Origin: a virus
Length of the DNA stretch: 21,871 nt
Reading direction: 5' to 3' (one strand)
Virus record (IMG/VR): IMGVR_UViG_3300024475_000067
Span: 1-21,871 of that record
In this document: piece after piece, positions 21,857 through 21,871 of the stretch
How positions within the stretch are numbered: the stretch's first letter is position 1
How the letters are laid out: the number at the start of each line of letters is the position of its first letter
The notes under the pieces: generated by a model
Told to the model about the DNA's origin: nothing
Database searches by the model: none
Seen by the model: the letters and a program-made list of their open reading frames with translations, nothing else
Made by a program: the position numbers and the translations under genes

Positions 21857-21871
21857 CATCCAGGACACACC

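Larger units (their letters stand above)
21602..21871. other. Non-coding leader with G-tracts, inverted repeats and operator-like palindromes
   Basis: These 270 bases, continuing past the edge, are the only non-coding stretch of any size. They hold four G-tracts, a CCCCCC/GGGGGG inverted pair, a GGTTAAC/GTTAACC inverted repeat, GTTGCAAC-type repeats, two palindromes and a TATAAT. A short open frame in phase with the small terminase gene is present but looks like random translation. The region probably holds the promoter and control sites for the leftward packaging genes. It could also hold the pac region, although in related phages pac usually lies in or near terS. Confidence 0.6.

Noticed and set aside
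21602-21868. Open frame upstream of and in phase with terS
   Set aside because: The perfect AGGAGGT five bases before the ATG at 21601 sets the start. The upstream translation is Pro/Leu/Ser-rich, off-family, and comes from G/C runs and palindromes.
1-21871. tRNA, lysis, integrase or tape-measure genes
   Set aside because: No cloverleaf, holin/endolysin motif, recombinase motif or long tape-measure-like coiled coil was found; the missing tape measure supports a short-tailed phage.

Overview
The window is a continuous piece of a tailed dsDNA phage genome (Caudoviricetes), covering the DNA-packaging, head and tail module. All 23 protein genes I support lie on the minus strand, so the functional order runs from the right end (position 21871) to the left end (position 1). 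The portal looks P22-type, the capsid protein and adaptor look SU10-type, and the tail hub looks P22 gp10-like. There is no tape-measure, tail-tube, sheath or baseplate gene. This points to a short-tailed (podovirus-like) phage. The tail-protein style (TKLDGI modules, glycine-rich fibre, 50-residue beta repeats) and the small terminase-portal proteins resemble phages of marine bacteria, but nothing in the sequence fixes the host. No lysis, replication, integrase, tRNA or CRISPR sequence is present.

Right to left: (1) a non-coding leader (21602-21871) with G-tracts, inverted repeats, two operator-like palindromes and a candidate -10 box; (2) small terminase (Sf6-like) and large terminase (ATPase plus nuclease); (3) five small genes (19744 to 18590), tightly overlapping, two of which carry the same four-cysteine motif; (4) P22-like portal, a 369-residue unknown protein, a 95-residue helical protein, scaffold with an acidic tract, and SU10-like major capsid protein followed at once by a hairpin terminator; (5) connector genes: a 106-residue conserved protein, the SU10-type adaptor, and a 128-residue Gp80-like protein; (6) a 461-residue protein made almost wholly of tandem repeats, then the gp10-like tail hub, a 107-residue beta-rich protein and a GNAT-like 124-residue protein; (7) three consecutive candidate ejection/internal virion proteins (233, 561 and 694 residues); (8) three consecutive fibre or appendage genes, the last cut by the left edge.

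The genes form one late-expression unit: terminase and portal package DNA into a shell built by the scaffold and capsid proteins, adaptor and hub close the vertex, the internal proteins would be ejected at infection, and the fibres contact the host. Gaps are very small, many neighbours overlap by ATGA or TAATG, and nearly every start has a purine-rich ribosome site, so translational coupling is probably widespread. The most unusual content is the periodic protein at 10385-11770, the cysteine-motif mini-gene cluster at 18590-19192, and the structured leader before the small terminase gene.
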